Of a stretch of DNA of 48,999 nt, positions 9,606 through 18,494 are shown in pieces (positions within the stretch are counted from its first letter, which is position 1; the number at the start of each line of letters is the position of its first letter). The stretch is taken from NCBI GenBank assembly GCA_021839245.1, contig JAKCBQ010000010.1, positions 1-48,999 of the forward strand, in the 5' to 3' direction. The translations under genes and the position numbers were made by a program. A model generated the notes under the pieces. It did no database searches and was not told where the DNA came from. It was given only the letters and a program-made list of their open reading frames with translations. This DNA is from Pseudomonadota bacterium. GTDB lineage: Bacteria > Pseudomonadota > Gammaproteobacteria > JAKAQQ01.

Positions 9606-9872
9606 ATGTCCTGGCGGCGGCAGTTTCTGTCGGTTGCGGTAGTAAAAGTATGCCACAGTGTACAGATTGAGGGCAGACCATGGCTACCGTCCTTTCGAGT
9701 TGAACCGTGCCTGAAGGAGACGATGCTCACGGCCGCTGACCATGAGCGTCGTACCATTGCTAACATGGTAGAGGTGTTGATCCGGGATTATTGTAGACGG
9801 AATGGTATTGCGATTCTCAAGCAGGGGACCGCGTTTGATGGCCGCCAGAAACCAGTCAAACGTGGTAAATAG
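9606..9872 (+). CDS. Small ribbon-helix-helix-like protein, possibly frameshifted
   Basis: Residues from about 30 onwards (FRVEPCLKETML, TAADHERRTIANMVEVLIRDYC) look like a ribbon-helix-helix DNA-binding domain of small antitoxins or repressors: a short strand and two helices. The 88-residue frame shown starts at an ATG at 9606 and gives an unusual N-terminus. A better-placed ATG at 9674 (reading MATVLS) lies one base out of frame with this domain, so the true start may have been lost by a single-base change. It ends eight bases before the SNF2 helicase gene, which suggests co-transcription. No partner toxin is adjacent. Confidence 0.4.
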   Translation: MSWRRQFLSVAVVKVCHSVQIEGRPWLPSFRVEPCLKETMLTAADHERRTIANMVEVLIRDYCRRNGIAILKQGTAFDGRQKPVKRGK

Positions 9873-9880
9873 GCCAGCCT

Positions 9881-12730
9881 ATGATTACGCCCTACCACGC
9901 AAAATACTTCGCTCACGAATTGACTAAGCGCTGTGCTACCGACAGCGTTGAGAAACTCGCGGGCGCAGTCGCGAGTGCGCAGGTGGATCTGAACCCTCAT
10001 CAGGTCGATGCGGCCCTGTTTGCCTTCAAGTCGCCACTCTCAAAAGGCGCGTTGCTGGCGGATGAGGTCGGCCTGGGCAAGACGATCGAGGCGGGTCTGG
10101 TGCTTTCCCAGATGTGGGCCGAGCGCAAGCGGCGCATCCTGGTCATCACACCTTCCAACCTGCGCAAGCAGTGGTATCAGGAGCTGACCGAGAAGTTCTT
10201 CCTACCTTGTTGTCTCCTGGAGAGTAAGTCGTACAACGCCGCCATCAGACAGGGGCAGTTTCGCCCATTTGAGTTGTCGGATATCGTCATCTGCTCGTAC
10301 CAATTCGCCAAGAGCAAGGCGGCTGATGTTCATGCGGAACCGTGGGATCTGGTGGTCATCGACGAAGCACACCGGTTGCGCAATGTCTACAAGCCGGCGA
10401 ACGTCATTGCGAACACACTCAAGCTGGCGCTTGCCGGGAAATATAAGCTGCTGCTCACCGCCACACCGCTCCAGAACTCGCTGCTTGAACTTTATGGCCT
10501 CGTCAGTTTCATCGACGAACACATATTCGGAGATTTACAGAGCTTCCGCGACCAATTCACCAACCTGAACCAAGAACAGATTTTTAATACGCTCAAGGAT
10601 CGGCTGAAGCCGGTCTGTCATCGCACTCTGCGCCGTCAAGTCACGGCATACGTCCCTTATACCAAGCGCCTACCCCTGGTGGAGGAGTTCACGCCGGAAG
10701 AAAGCGAAGATCGGCTCTACCATCTCGTCTCTGCCTATCTGCAACGGGATAATCTGCAAGCGCTTCCTCCCAGTCAGCGCTCGCTGATGACGCTGGTGCT
10801 ACGCAAGTTGCTGGCCTCGTCTACCTTTGCCATCGCGGGCGCGCTGACCACCCTATCGAATCGGCTGAAGGCCAAGCTGCGCAAACAGGAGTTGGTCGAG
10901 TCGCTCGAAGAGGAGCTGGATCAGGATTACGAAGCCCTCGACGAGACCGCCGAGGAGTGGACCGATGACGGGCCCGCCGAAGTGCTCACCGAGACTGACC
11001 GAGCCGCTATCGAACAGGAAATTACCGAACTCGACGCCTTCGCCCAACTTGCTACCTCCATCGATCACAATGCCAAGGGCAAGGCTTTGCTTAAGGCGCT
11101 CCGCATCGCTTTTGCCAAAGCGCAAGAGATCGGCGCGGCGCAGAAGGCCATCATTTTCACAGAATCTCGCCGCACCCAGAGCTACCTGCTGCGTTTGCTG
11201 GCTGACAGTCCCTTTGCCGAAGGCATCGTGCTGTTCAACGGCACCAACACCGACGACCGTTCCAAGCAGATCTACAGGCAATGGCTCGAACGCCATCAGG
11301 GAACCGCCCGTGTCACGGGCTCGCGCACGGCAGACATGCGCACCGCGCTGGTGGACTATTTCCGCGAAGAAGGTCACATCATGATCGCCACCGAAGCCGG
11401 AGCAGAAGGCATCAACCTCCAATTCTGCTCGCTGGTGGTGAATTATGATCTGCCTTGGAACCCCCAGCGCATTGAACAACGCATCGGTCGCTGCCACCGC
11501 TACGGTCAAAAGCATGATGTCGTGGTGGTGAACTTCCTCAACCGCAAAAACGAGGCAGACCAGCGCGTCTTCGAGTTGCTGTCCGAAAAGTTTCAGCTCT
11601 TTGAGGGTGTCTTCGGGGCGAGCGATGAAGTGCTGGGCACCATCGAATCCGGCGTGGATTTCGAGAAGCGCATCGCCGACATCTATCAGCACTGCCGCCA
11701 GACCGAGGAGATCAAGACTGCCTTCGACCAGTTCCAGCTCGAACTGACCTTAGAGATCAACGAGGCTATGACCCGAACACGTCAGAAGCTTCTTGAAAAC
11801 TTCGACGACGAAGTGCGGGAGAAGCTCAAGATCACGGACGAAGACTCGAAAGCTTACCTGAGCCGCTTCGAGCGACTGCTCATGCTGCTTACCCGGCAGG
11901 AGTTGAATGGCCACGCCGTTTTTGTTGACGACTCTTCCTTCCAGCTCAAATCATGCCCGTTCCCTGGTGACATTCCGCTCGGGCTTTACGAGCTGCCGCG
12001 GCGTACCGGCGAAGCCCATCTCTACCGCCTCACCCATCCGCTAGCAGAGGCGATCCTGTCACAGGCTAAGCACCGCGAGCTGCCACCCGCGGAGATACAT
12101 TTCGATTACAGCAGCCACGATGGCAAGATCACGATTCTTGAGCCACTGCTCCGCAAGACCGGCTGGCTGACATTATCTCTCTTTACGGTCGAGTCATTCG
12201 ACCAGGCGGAGGACCATTTGATCTTCGCCGCAGTAACAGACGACGGTCACCCGCTCGATGATGAGTTCGCCACCCGTTTGCTCACGTTGCCCGGTCGTGA
12301 AGCAGGTCAGGCGACTCTCGGGCTTTCGACGAGTGAGACGTTGGATGGTCTCGCGCAAAAACGCCAGTCGGCTATTCAACACGTCATCTCGGAGCGCAAT
12401 GCGCAGTTCTTTGAGACTGAGGCGGACAAGCTCGATGGCTGGGCCGACGACCTGAAGCTCGGCCTGGAGCGGGAACTCAAGCAGATTGATCGCCAGATTA
12501 AGGAAGCGCGACGCGCCGCAACAACCGCGCTCACGCTGGAGGAAAAACTCGCCGGACAGAAGCAGATCAAAGCGCTCGAAGCCCAGCGCAACCAGAAGCG
12601 GCGTTCGCTGTTCGACGCGCAGGATATGGTAGACAAGCAGCGCGAGGAGCTGATTGCAACAGTTGAGGGCAAGCTTCAGCAACGCGTGACGCTCTCGCCG
12701 CTGTTTTCGCTACATTGGCGACTTACCTGA
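9881..12730 (+). CDS. SNF2-family DEAH helicase
   Basis: The 949-residue protein is a superfamily 2 ATPase of the SNF2/RapA type. The Walker A segment DEVGLGKT is at residues 61-68, DEAH at 161-164, TATPLQN near 194, and the C-terminal helicase lobe ends with IEQRIGRCHRYGQ near residue 530. A charged, coiled-coil-like C-terminal tail rich in Glu, Lys and Gln follows at about 830-930. Such translocases occur beside methylase and type III-like restriction genes in defence islands (DISARM DrmD is a distant example), where they are thought to remodel or move along DNA. Here the Mod and Res genes lie on the same strand 5.8 kb downstream, separated by toxin-antitoxin and IetAS-like genes. Assignment to one system is inference. 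Confidence 0.85.
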   Translation: MITPYHAKYFAHELTKRCATDSVEKLAGAVASAQVDLNPHQVDAALFAFKSPLSKGALLADEVGLGKTIEAGLVLSQMWAERKRRILVITPSNLRKQWYQELTEKFFLPCCLLESKSYNAAIRQGQFRPFELSDIVICSYQFAKSKAADVHAEPWDLVVIDEAHRLRNVYKPANVIANTLKLALAGKYKLLLTATPLQNSLLELYGLVSFIDEHIFGDLQSFRDQFTNLNQEQIFNTLKDRLKPVCHRTLRRQVTAYVPYTKRLPLVEEFTPEESEDRLYHLVSAYLQRDNLQALPPSQRSLMTLVLRKLLASSTFAIAGALTTLSNRLKAKLRKQELVESLEEELDQDYEALDETAEEWTDDGPAEVLTETDRAAIEQEITELDAFAQLATSIDHNAKGKALLKALRIAFAKAQEIGAAQKAIIFTESRRTQSYLLRLLADSPFAEGIVLFNGTNTDDRSKQIYRQWLERHQGTARVTGSRTADMRTALVDYFREEGHIMIATEAGAEGINLQFCSLVVNYDLPWNPQRIEQRIGRCHRYGQKHDVVVVNFLNRKNEADQRVFELLSEKFQLFEGVFGASDEVLGTIESGVDFEKRIADIYQHCRQTEEIKTAFDQFQLELTLEINEAMTRTRQKLLENFDDEVREKLKITDEDSKAYLSRFERLLMLLTRQELNGHAVFVDDSSFQLKSCPFPGDIPLGLYELPRRTGEAHLYRLTHPLAEAILSQAKHRELPPAEIHFDYSSHDGKITILEPLLRKTGWLTLSLFTVESFDQAEDHLIFAAVTDDGHPLDDEFATRLLTLPGREAGQATLGLSTSETLDGLAQKRQSAIQHVISERNAQFFETEADKLDGWADDLKLGLERELKQIDRQIKEARRAATTALTLEEKLAGQKQIKALEAQRNQKRRSLFDAQDMVDKQREELIATVEGKLQQRVTLSPLFSLHWRLT

Positions 12731-12818
12731 AAGGGACCGTAATGGGCTCACCCCGAAGTGCCCTGCGAAGAGGACGCCAATGGGCTGGGCCTTGTAAAGA
12801 TATCCTTTGGTCGAAAGT

Positions 12819-12837
12819 GTTTACCAATATGGTAAAC
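12819..12837. promoter_or_regulatory. Palindromic operator before the higB-higA-like genes
   Basis: GTTTACCAATATGGTAAAC is a 7-base inverted repeat around AATAT, 28 bases before the toxin GTG. Its TAAACT half could overlap a -10 box (12833-12838), and TATTAA at 12840 is an alternative. Antitoxins of the HigA type repress their own operons through such sites, so this is the likely autoregulatory operator. Binding is inferred, not shown. Confidence 0.6.
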
Positions 12838-12865
12838 TGTATTAACTTATGATCCGGCCGCGCCC

Positions 12866-13195
12866 GTGGAAATTGACTTCAAGGACAAGAAGCTTCGCGA
12901 ATTGTGTGAGCAGGAGCGTGTGGCGGAACGCAAGCTCGGCGCGGCCTGTGCCCGTAAGCTGCGCTCGCGGCTGGCCGACCTTCAAGCGGCCAATTGTGTC
13001 ACCGATCTGGTGGCCGGACGGCCGCACACGCTGGACGGGAACCGGGCAGGGCAATTCGCGGTTGATCTGGCAGGCGGCAGACGATTGGTTTTCGAGCCGG
13101 ATCATAATCCGGTGCCCATGCGGGACGATGGAGGCATCGACTGGTCTCGTGTGACGCGAGTTCGAATTGTGTATTTGGGAGACTACCATGACTGA
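12866..13195 (+). CDS. higB: HigB/RelE-type toxin
   Basis: The 109-residue protein resembles the plasmid-maintenance killer branch of the RelE/HigB superfamily. It begins MEIDFKDKKLRELCEQ, has a central KLRSRLADLQAA helix region, and ends with VTRVRIVYLGDYHD, the usual C-terminal strand. Members cut mRNA at the ribosome. It starts at GTG 12866; no better start lies in frame. The stop overlaps the ATG of the antitoxin gene by eight bases, and the order toxin first, antitoxin second is that of higBA. A palindromic operator lies just upstream. It is probably neutralised by the following protein. Confidence 0.75.
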   Translation: MEIDFKDKKLRELCEQERVAERKLGAACARKLRSRLADLQAANCVTDLVAGRPHTLDGNRAGQFAVDLAGGRRLVFEPDHNPVPMRDDGGIDWSRVTRVRIVYLGDYHD

Positions 13196-14297
13196 TACAA
13201 CCATTCCGTTCCGTCCTGATTGGGCATCCCCACCGGGCGATACCATTTCCGATCTGCTCGAAGAGCGTGGCTGGTCCCAGGCCGAGCTGGCTGACCGGCT
13301 CGGCTACACCAAAAAGCACGTCAGCCTGCTCATCAACGGCAGGGCACCCGTAACCGAAGATACGGCCCTGCGTCTGGAGCGCGTGTTCAGCGGGCAGGCC
13401 GCGTTCTGGCTTGCGCGTGAGGCTCAGTTCTGCGCACAGCGCGCCCGCCTCGAAGCCGGGCGGCGCTTCGCGGATTGGATCGGCTGGCTTGACAAGCTCC
13501 CTGTGCATGAACTGATGAAGGCAAACGCAATTCCCGTGCGCCGGGTGGGCACAAAAACTAAACCCACGCTCGTCGAGGAATTGTTGCGCTTCTTCGGCGT
13601 GGCGTCGCCTGACGAATGGGAACGCCATTACGTGGGCATGGAAGCGTCCTTCCGCCGTACCCACAAAGAGCAAAGCGACGTGGGCGCTATTTCGGCGTGG
13701 TTGCGTCTGGGCGAGATCGAGGCCGAGAAGCTGGACGGGATTCGTTTCGAACGGGCACGCTTTGAAAAGGCGCTGACCGAAATTCGCACCATGACCACAC
13801 TACCCCCCGAAAAATTCGAACCGGTCCTGCGGGAGCTTTGCCTGGGATCGGGTGTTGCCCTTGTATTCGTCCCGGCGATTCCGCGTGCCCACGTCAGCGG
13901 CGTGGCGCGTTGGCTTAGCCCGCATCGGGCTCTGATCCAGCTTTCGCTGTACGGGAAGACCAACGACAGACTCTGGTTTACCTTCTTCCATGAAGCGGCG
14001 CACATCCTGTTGCACGGAAAGAAAGACGTATTTCTCGACGATACCGGTAACAACACACCCATTGAATCGCAGGCCGAACATGAAGCTAATCAATGGGCAG
14101 GGAACTTCCTGATTCCCGCCGACCATGCCGGAAAACTCCCCGACCTCAAAACAAAGGGTGCGGTTAGGGATTTTGCGCACTGTATCGGTATTCATCCTGG
14201 CATCGTCGTTGGGCGCCTCCAACACGACAAACTGATTCCTCCTTCGTGGATGAATGACCTTAAGGTCAGCTTTCGTCTTCAGCACAAAGCGGCATAA
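13188..14297 (+). CDS. higA: HigA-type antitoxin fused to ImmA/IrrE metallopeptidase domain
   Basis: The 369-residue protein has an N-terminal XRE-type helix-turn-helix (about residues 20-66, reading GWSQAELADRLGYTKKHVSLLING). A middle region follows, and then an ImmA/IrrE zinc peptidase domain with FHEAAHILLH (H268, E269, H272). The HTH part is of the HigA/VapI type and is likely to bind both the upstream operator and HigB. Proteins with both domains are known as antitoxins or proteolytic regulators; the peptidase may permit induced loss of repression. ATG 13188 is chosen because GGGAG precedes it and homology starts there. It overlaps higB by eight bases. Confidence 0.82.
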   Translation: MTDTTIPFRPDWASPPGDTISDLLEERGWSQAELADRLGYTKKHVSLLINGRAPVTEDTALRLERVFSGQAAFWLAREAQFCAQRARLEAGRRFADWIGWLDKLPVHELMKANAIPVRRVGTKTKPTLVEELLRFFGVASPDEWERHYVGMEASFRRTHKEQSDVGAISAWLRLGEIEAEKLDGIRFERARFEKALTEIRTMTTLPPEKFEPVLRELCLGSGVALVFVPAIPRAHVSGVARWLSPHRALIQLSLYGKTNDRLWFTFFHEAAHILLHGKKDVFLDDTGNNTPIESQAEHEANQWAGNFLIPADHAGKLPDLKTKGAVRDFAHCIGIHPGIVVGRLQHDKLIPPSWMNDLKVSFRLQHKAA

Positions 14298-14337
14298 GTA
14301 GAACGTCCAAGATCCCGACTATTGAAGAGAGGTTGCG

Positions 14338-14973
14338 ATGAATCGCTCACACGCCCTTGAATTGCTCACGCAGAGCAAACCCATACTGGCGGCCCGTTAC
14401 GGGGTCACTCAGCTTGCCCTGTTCGGCTCCACCGCACGCAATGCCGCGCGCAGCGATAGCGACGTCGACATCCTGGTCGCCTTCGATGGCCCGGCGACAT
14501 CGGAACGCTATTTCGGCGTCCAGTTCTATCTCGAAGACCTGTTCGGCACCCCGGTGGATTTGGTGACGGAAAAGGCCGTGCGCGCGGAGCTGCGGCCATT
14601 CATTGAAAAGGAGGCGGTTCGTGTTGATCCTGCACAGCGTGAATGGCGGTTTTATATTGACGACATGATCGGCTTTGCCGAAAAGGTCATTGCGTACACC
14701 GACGGCCTCGACCAGGCGGGTTTCATTGCCAGTGGGCTGAATTACGACGCCACCCTGCGCAATCTGGAGCTGATCAGCGAGGCGGCGACACACATTCCAG
14801 ACGCGGTGCGCGCGGTCAATCCGCAGATCCCGTGGCGGCTCGTCATTACCACCCGCAACCGACTGATCCACGGGTATCTCGGCATCGACAACGACACCCT
14901 ATGGAGCATCATCCAAGGTGATATTCCTGTTTTGCTTGCGCTACTGCGCACGCTCAGAGGAACATTCTCGTGA
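14338..14973 (+). CDS. Fused MntA-HepT (minimal nucleotidyltransferase plus HEPN) protein
   Basis: Residues 1-97 form a minimal nucleotidyltransferase with the complete GSx10DxD signature (G30, S31, D42, D44), as in MntA antitoxins. Residues 101-211 form a HEPN (DUF86, HepT-like) domain with RNRLIHGY at 173-180, the Rx4HxY motif of HEPN ribonucleases. In characterised systems these are two separate proteins, and MntA attaches AMP to the tyrosine of that motif to silence the nuclease. Here both lie in one 211-residue frame with only a short joint (VDPAQ) between them. A TGA trinucleotide at 14625 lies one base out of frame at the joint, so the fusion may come from a single-base change. The start has GAGAGG upstream. 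It overlaps the next reading frame by GTGA. Confidence 0.8.
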   Translation: MNRSHALELLTQSKPILAARYGVTQLALFGSTARNAARSDSDVDILVAFDGPATSERYFGVQFYLEDLFGTPVDLVTEKAVRAELRPFIEKEAVRVDPAQREWRFYIDDMIGFAEKVIAYTDGLDQAGFIASGLNYDATLRNLELISEAATHIPDAVRAVNPQIPWRLVITTRNRLIHGYLGIDNDTLWSIIQGDIPVLLALLRTLRGTFS

Positions 14974-15102
14974 CCGAGCCCACCATTATCTGCCCGAACT
15001 GCAAGACCGAAATTAAGCTCACCAAATCGCTGGCGGCGCCACTGATCGAGGCCACCCCCTAGCAGTTCAAGAAGAAAGTGGCGCAGAAGGACAATGTCAT
15101 GT
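14970..15102 (+). pseudogene. DUF2130 gene stump
   Basis: The GTG at 14970 overlaps the stop of the preceding gene and opens a frame reading MTEPTIICPNCKTEIKLT and SLAAPLIEAT, the N-terminus of DUF2130 family proteins, with their CPNC zinc-ribbon-like start. Codon 31 is TAG (15060-15062), and homology continues for only about 13 more codons (QFKKKVAQKD). The rest of the roughly 400-residue family protein is missing. It is a broken gene whose translational coupling to the nucleotidyltransferase-HEPN gene survives. Confidence 0.7.
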
Positions 15103-15158
15103 TTAGAGGCGAAGGAATCAGTACACTTTGTATAGGCCGGTATTAGAGGGCATAGACG

Positions 15159-16157
15159 ATGGCTAGCGGGAAGATACTGAGACAATTGGTAAAAGCCGGT
15201 GCAGTCGGGGATACGGACGCTTTTCGCCAAGCATCAGAGGCTATTATTCGGGAGGAGCGGCAGAAGCAGCATCATCTGCTTGCTAACGACCTAGAACAAA
15301 TTCTTTATGGTGGTAGCCAGCGCGTTATATCAACTGCGACTCGTGGGCTCTCGGAGCGCATCCCTGTGGATCAAGAGCGTGGTTTGCCACTCCTTGGCCT
15401 TCGGGATCCCGCGCGCGGCCTTGAAGAAGTGGTCCTTGCCGAAGAGAACCGGCAGGTTGTCGAGGACATTCTCGAACAGCACCACCGTGCTGATGTGCTC
15501 AGAAGCTATGGCCTGCGCCCAGTGGACAAAATCCTCTTCTGCGGCCCGCCTGGTTGTGGCAAGACCCTGACGGCAGAGGTTACTGGCACGGAACTGAGCC
15601 TTCCGCTTGCGCTCATCCGCCTCGATAGCGTGGTGTCCTCCTATCTCGGCGAAACCGCCGCCAATCTGCGCAAGGTCTTTGACTTCATCGATTCCACCCC
15701 TATGGTGGCCCTTTTCGACGAATTCGATGCTTTAGGTAAAGAGAGGGCAGATGCCAGCGAACACGGCGAACTCAAGCGCGTGGTCAACGCTGTGCTGCAA
15801 ATGCTCGACGCCTATCAGGGCAAGAGCCTCATCATTGCGGCGACTAACCACGAGGGCATGCTCGATTCCGCCATCTGGCGACGCTTTGAGGAAGTGCTGG
15901 TATTCGGCCTACCCACACGGGAACAGCTTGCGCAGCTTCTGACGATCAAGTTACGCGGCGTACGTCGCGATTTTGAATTGGATGACGAGCAGGTTCTTTC
16001 ATATTTCTCGGAGATGTCCCATGCTGATGTGGAGCGTGTGTTACGGCATGCCATCAAGGACATGATCCTCAAGGGAGAGGAGTTCCTCCAACTTCGCCAT
16101 ATTGAAAAAGCTCAGCAGCGTGAGCTGAACAGAAAGCGACAACTGTCGGGGGTGTAA
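15159..16157 (+). CDS. ietA: IetA-like AAA+ ATPase
   Basis: The 332-residue AAA+ protein has Walker A GPPGCGKT at residues 129-136, Walker B ALFDEFDALG near 184-193, a sensor IAATNHE segment and an arginine-finger-like RRFEEVL. The first 80 residues form a helical N-terminal region. It lies six bases before a subtilisin-like protease gene. An AAA+ ATPase directly followed by an S8 protease is the IetAS arrangement, first described as a plasmid incompatibility locus and later reported as anti-phage. The ATPase is thought to control the protease. An AGAGGG sequence precedes the ATG. Assignment rests on domain pairing and order. Confidence 0.78.
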   Translation: MASGKILRQLVKAGAVGDTDAFRQASEAIIREERQKQHHLLANDLEQILYGGSQRVISTATRGLSERIPVDQERGLPLLGLRDPARGLEEVVLAEENRQVVEDILEQHHRADVLRSYGLRPVDKILFCGPPGCGKTLTAEVTGTELSLPLALIRLDSVVSSYLGETAANLRKVFDFIDSTPMVALFDEFDALGKERADASEHGELKRVVNAVLQMLDAYQGKSLIIAATNHEGMLDSAIWRRFEEVLVFGLPTREQLAQLLTIKLRGVRRDFELDDEQVLSYFSEMSHADVERVLRHAIKDMILKGEEFLQLRHIEKAQQRELNRKRQLSGV

Positions 16158-16163
16158 TACGCA

Positions 16164-18479
16164 ATGGAAGCCTACCCCCATCTACGGATTGAGCGCGAAC
16201 AACCCGTCAAACAGAAGCGGCCCGGAAAACCTCCCCGCTTTTCGAGGCCAGCAGACTTGCCTGCACATGCGCGCAAGCTTCAAAAGAGTTTGACGACCTC
16301 AATGGAGGAGGCCGGTAAAGATATCGGCGGTTTTGACGACCGTCCGCTTTTCAAGTTGAAGGTCGGCACGCTGCCACCGGAGAAAATTGAGCAAGGATTC
16401 CCCGGCGTTGAGGTGGTAAGCCAAGAAGATGGCGGCTACGCGCTTGCCTTCGCCGACAAGACCGCACTAGATGAATTCGAGGCCCGGCTTAGCCAACTTG
16501 CCGATGGCATGATACCCAAGTACGCCAACATACTTTATGCACTGGAAGCGTTCGACCACTGGGCATCGGAAGATCGTATGGGCTGGGCTTTGAGGCGCGA
16601 GGGGCTACCGGCTCAGGAACCTTTCATCCTCGATGTGGAATTGTGGCCTCTTGGGCGACGCGATGAACGTGCGGCAATGATATCGGCCTTCAATGCCTGG
16701 GTGGAGGAAGAAGGATCAGAAGTACTGGATCGCATCAACGCGGAAGACTTCGTTGCCTATCGGCTGCGACTCTTCCGGAAGCACGCTGAATCGCTGTTGA
16801 GGCATCGCGATGTTCGAACGGCCGACCTGCCGCCACGCCTGGGACTGGAACTGGGTATTATGCAGCTCGACATCCACGAAGTCGGGCAATCCGCGCCGCC
16901 GGGCGAAGCCCCATTGGTGGCGGTACTCGATAGCGGCATTGCCGAAGGACACCCGTTACTTGCCCCGGCGTTGGGCGATGCACAAGGCTTCCTGCTCCCG
17001 GACAAAGCGTCCCATGACGATGACGGTCATGGCACTGTGGTAGCAGGCATCGCGCTCTATGGAGATGTCGAAGCCTGTGCCCAAGCCAAGGAGTTCATCC
17101 CCCAGTTGCGCCTGTTGAGCGGGCGCGTGCTCGATCATAAAGCCGGATCCGACGCGCGATTCATCGAAAACATCGTGGATGAAGCGGTAAGGTATTTCCA
17201 CGAGAATTATGGCTGCCGTGTCTTCAATCTCTCCTACGGCAACCTGAACAAGCCCTACCTTGGGGGCCGAGTTGGTGGTCTCGCGTACACCCTTGACCGA
17301 CTTGCGCGTGAATTGGATGTGCTCTTCGTCGTGCCGACGGGAAACTTCCTGGATATACCCGCCGATTGGTTGAAAAACGAATACCCGCATTACCTCTTCA
17401 AAGACGAAGCCAGATTGATCGATCCGGCTACGGCGTTAAACGCGCTTACCGTTGGAAGCCTTGCCCGCTGGGATCGGAGTGTCAAGGCATGGCGCTGGCC
17501 AACTGACTTGCCTGAAAAGCCTATTGCACAAAGAGACCAGCCATCGTCATTTACCCGTTGTGGTTGTTCTGTAAAAGGGGCCATCAAGCCGGAGTTGGTG
17601 GCCTATGGCGGAAACCAGGCCATTGATCCCCGTGGACGAAATGTGTCGGATCGGTGGCTGGGAGAGTTGTCCACCGACAAAGATTTCGCTGAGGGGCGTT
17701 TGCTTTCTGAAAGAGCGGGCACAAGCTTCGCGGCCCCTCATATTGCCCATGCCGCCGCTCGATTGTTGGCGGAAGTACCCAATGCCAGCATGAATCTTCT
17801 CCGCGCGTTGCTGATTGCGAACGGAAGGATCCCTGCCGCCAGCCATGATCTTTTCCGTGGTGAGGAGGACCAACTCGCGCAAGTAGTTGGCTACGGAATG
17901 GTCGATGTTTCCAACCTGTACCGATCCACCGAGGAGCAGGTAATTTTATTTTCTGAATCGGCCCTCATCGACAAGCATCATCACTTCTACGAAGTACCAA
18001 TCCCAGAGAGTTTCTACAACAGCGGCAAGAAAAGTCGCAGGCGCGAGATCACCGTCGCGCTTGCCCACTGTCCCCCGGTCCGAACAACACGCCTCGATTA
18101 CAAGGCCAGCCGTTTCCAGTTCCGGCTAGTGGAAGCGGAAACTCTTGAAGATGCCGTGGCCGCTTTCGACAAGGCAACAGTCGATGAGGTTGAAAGCATC
18201 AAGGAAATCAACTGCAACAAGACAACCTACGGTACCCAGAAGCGCGCCTACGGTACAGTGCAGGCATCTACATGGGCGATCAAGCGATCTCGCAAGGAAA
18301 GATTGTTTGTTGCGGTGACCCGCAACGATCATGCATGGGGCATCTCGCCGTTTACGCTGGAAGAAGAACCCTATGCCCTGGTGATCCGCATGAGCGACTG
18401 CGAAAACGAAGAGGCGCAGCTCTATACACAGATCCGTGCGCAGTTGCAGGCGCGCGAACGCGCGCGCGTCCGTATTTAA
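16164..18479 (+). CDS. ietS: IetS-like subtilisin family (S8) protease
   Basis: The 771-residue protein has a subtilase domain in its middle: catalytic D256 in VAVLDSGIA, H289 in DDGHGTVVAG, oxyanion N394 in VPTGNF and nucleophile S521 in AGTSFAAPH. The 250 residues before it and 240 after it match no domain I recognise, and there is no signal peptide, so it probably acts in the cytoplasm. That fits IetS, the protease partner of IetA, in which proteolysis is part of an immune or addiction response. All catalytic residues are present, so the protease looks active. It is co-directional with the ATPase gene six bases upstream and with the Mod gene 15 bases downstream. Confidence 0.78.
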   Translation: MEAYPHLRIEREQPVKQKRPGKPPRFSRPADLPAHARKLQKSLTTSMEEAGKDIGGFDDRPLFKLKVGTLPPEKIEQGFPGVEVVSQEDGGYALAFADKTALDEFEARLSQLADGMIPKYANILYALEAFDHWASEDRMGWALRREGLPAQEPFILDVELWPLGRRDERAAMISAFNAWVEEEGSEVLDRINAEDFVAYRLRLFRKHAESLLRHRDVRTADLPPRLGLELGIMQLDIHEVGQSAPPGEAPLVAVLDSGIAEGHPLLAPALGDAQGFLLPDKASHDDDGHGTVVAGIALYGDVEACAQAKEFIPQLRLLSGRVLDHKAGSDARFIENIVDEAVRYFHENYGCRVFNLSYGNLNKPYLGGRVGGLAYTLDRLARELDVLFVVPTGNFLDIPADWLKNEYPHYLFKDEARLIDPATALNALTVGSLARWDRSVKAWRWPTDLPEKPIAQRDQPSSFTRCGCSVKGAIKPELVAYGGNQAIDPRGRNVSDRWLGELSTDKDFAEGRLLSERAGTSFAAPHIAHAAARLLAEVPNASMNLLRALLIANGRIPAASHDLFRGEEDQLAQVVGYGMVDVSNLYRSTEEQVILFSESALIDKHHHFYEVPIPESFYNSGKKSRRREITVALAHCPPVRTTRLDYKASRFQFRLVEAETLEDAVAAFDKATVDEVESIKEINCNKTTYGTQKRAYGTVQASTWAIKRSRKERLFVAVTRNDHAWGISPFTLEEEPYALVIRMSDCENEEAQLYTQIRAQLQARERARVRI

Positions 18480-18494
18480 GCAGCGTGAAAATTG

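Noticed and set aside
9389..9766. Minus-strand 125-residue frame
   Set aside because: It has no motif and overlaps the better-supported ribbon-helix-helix-like frame on the other strand.
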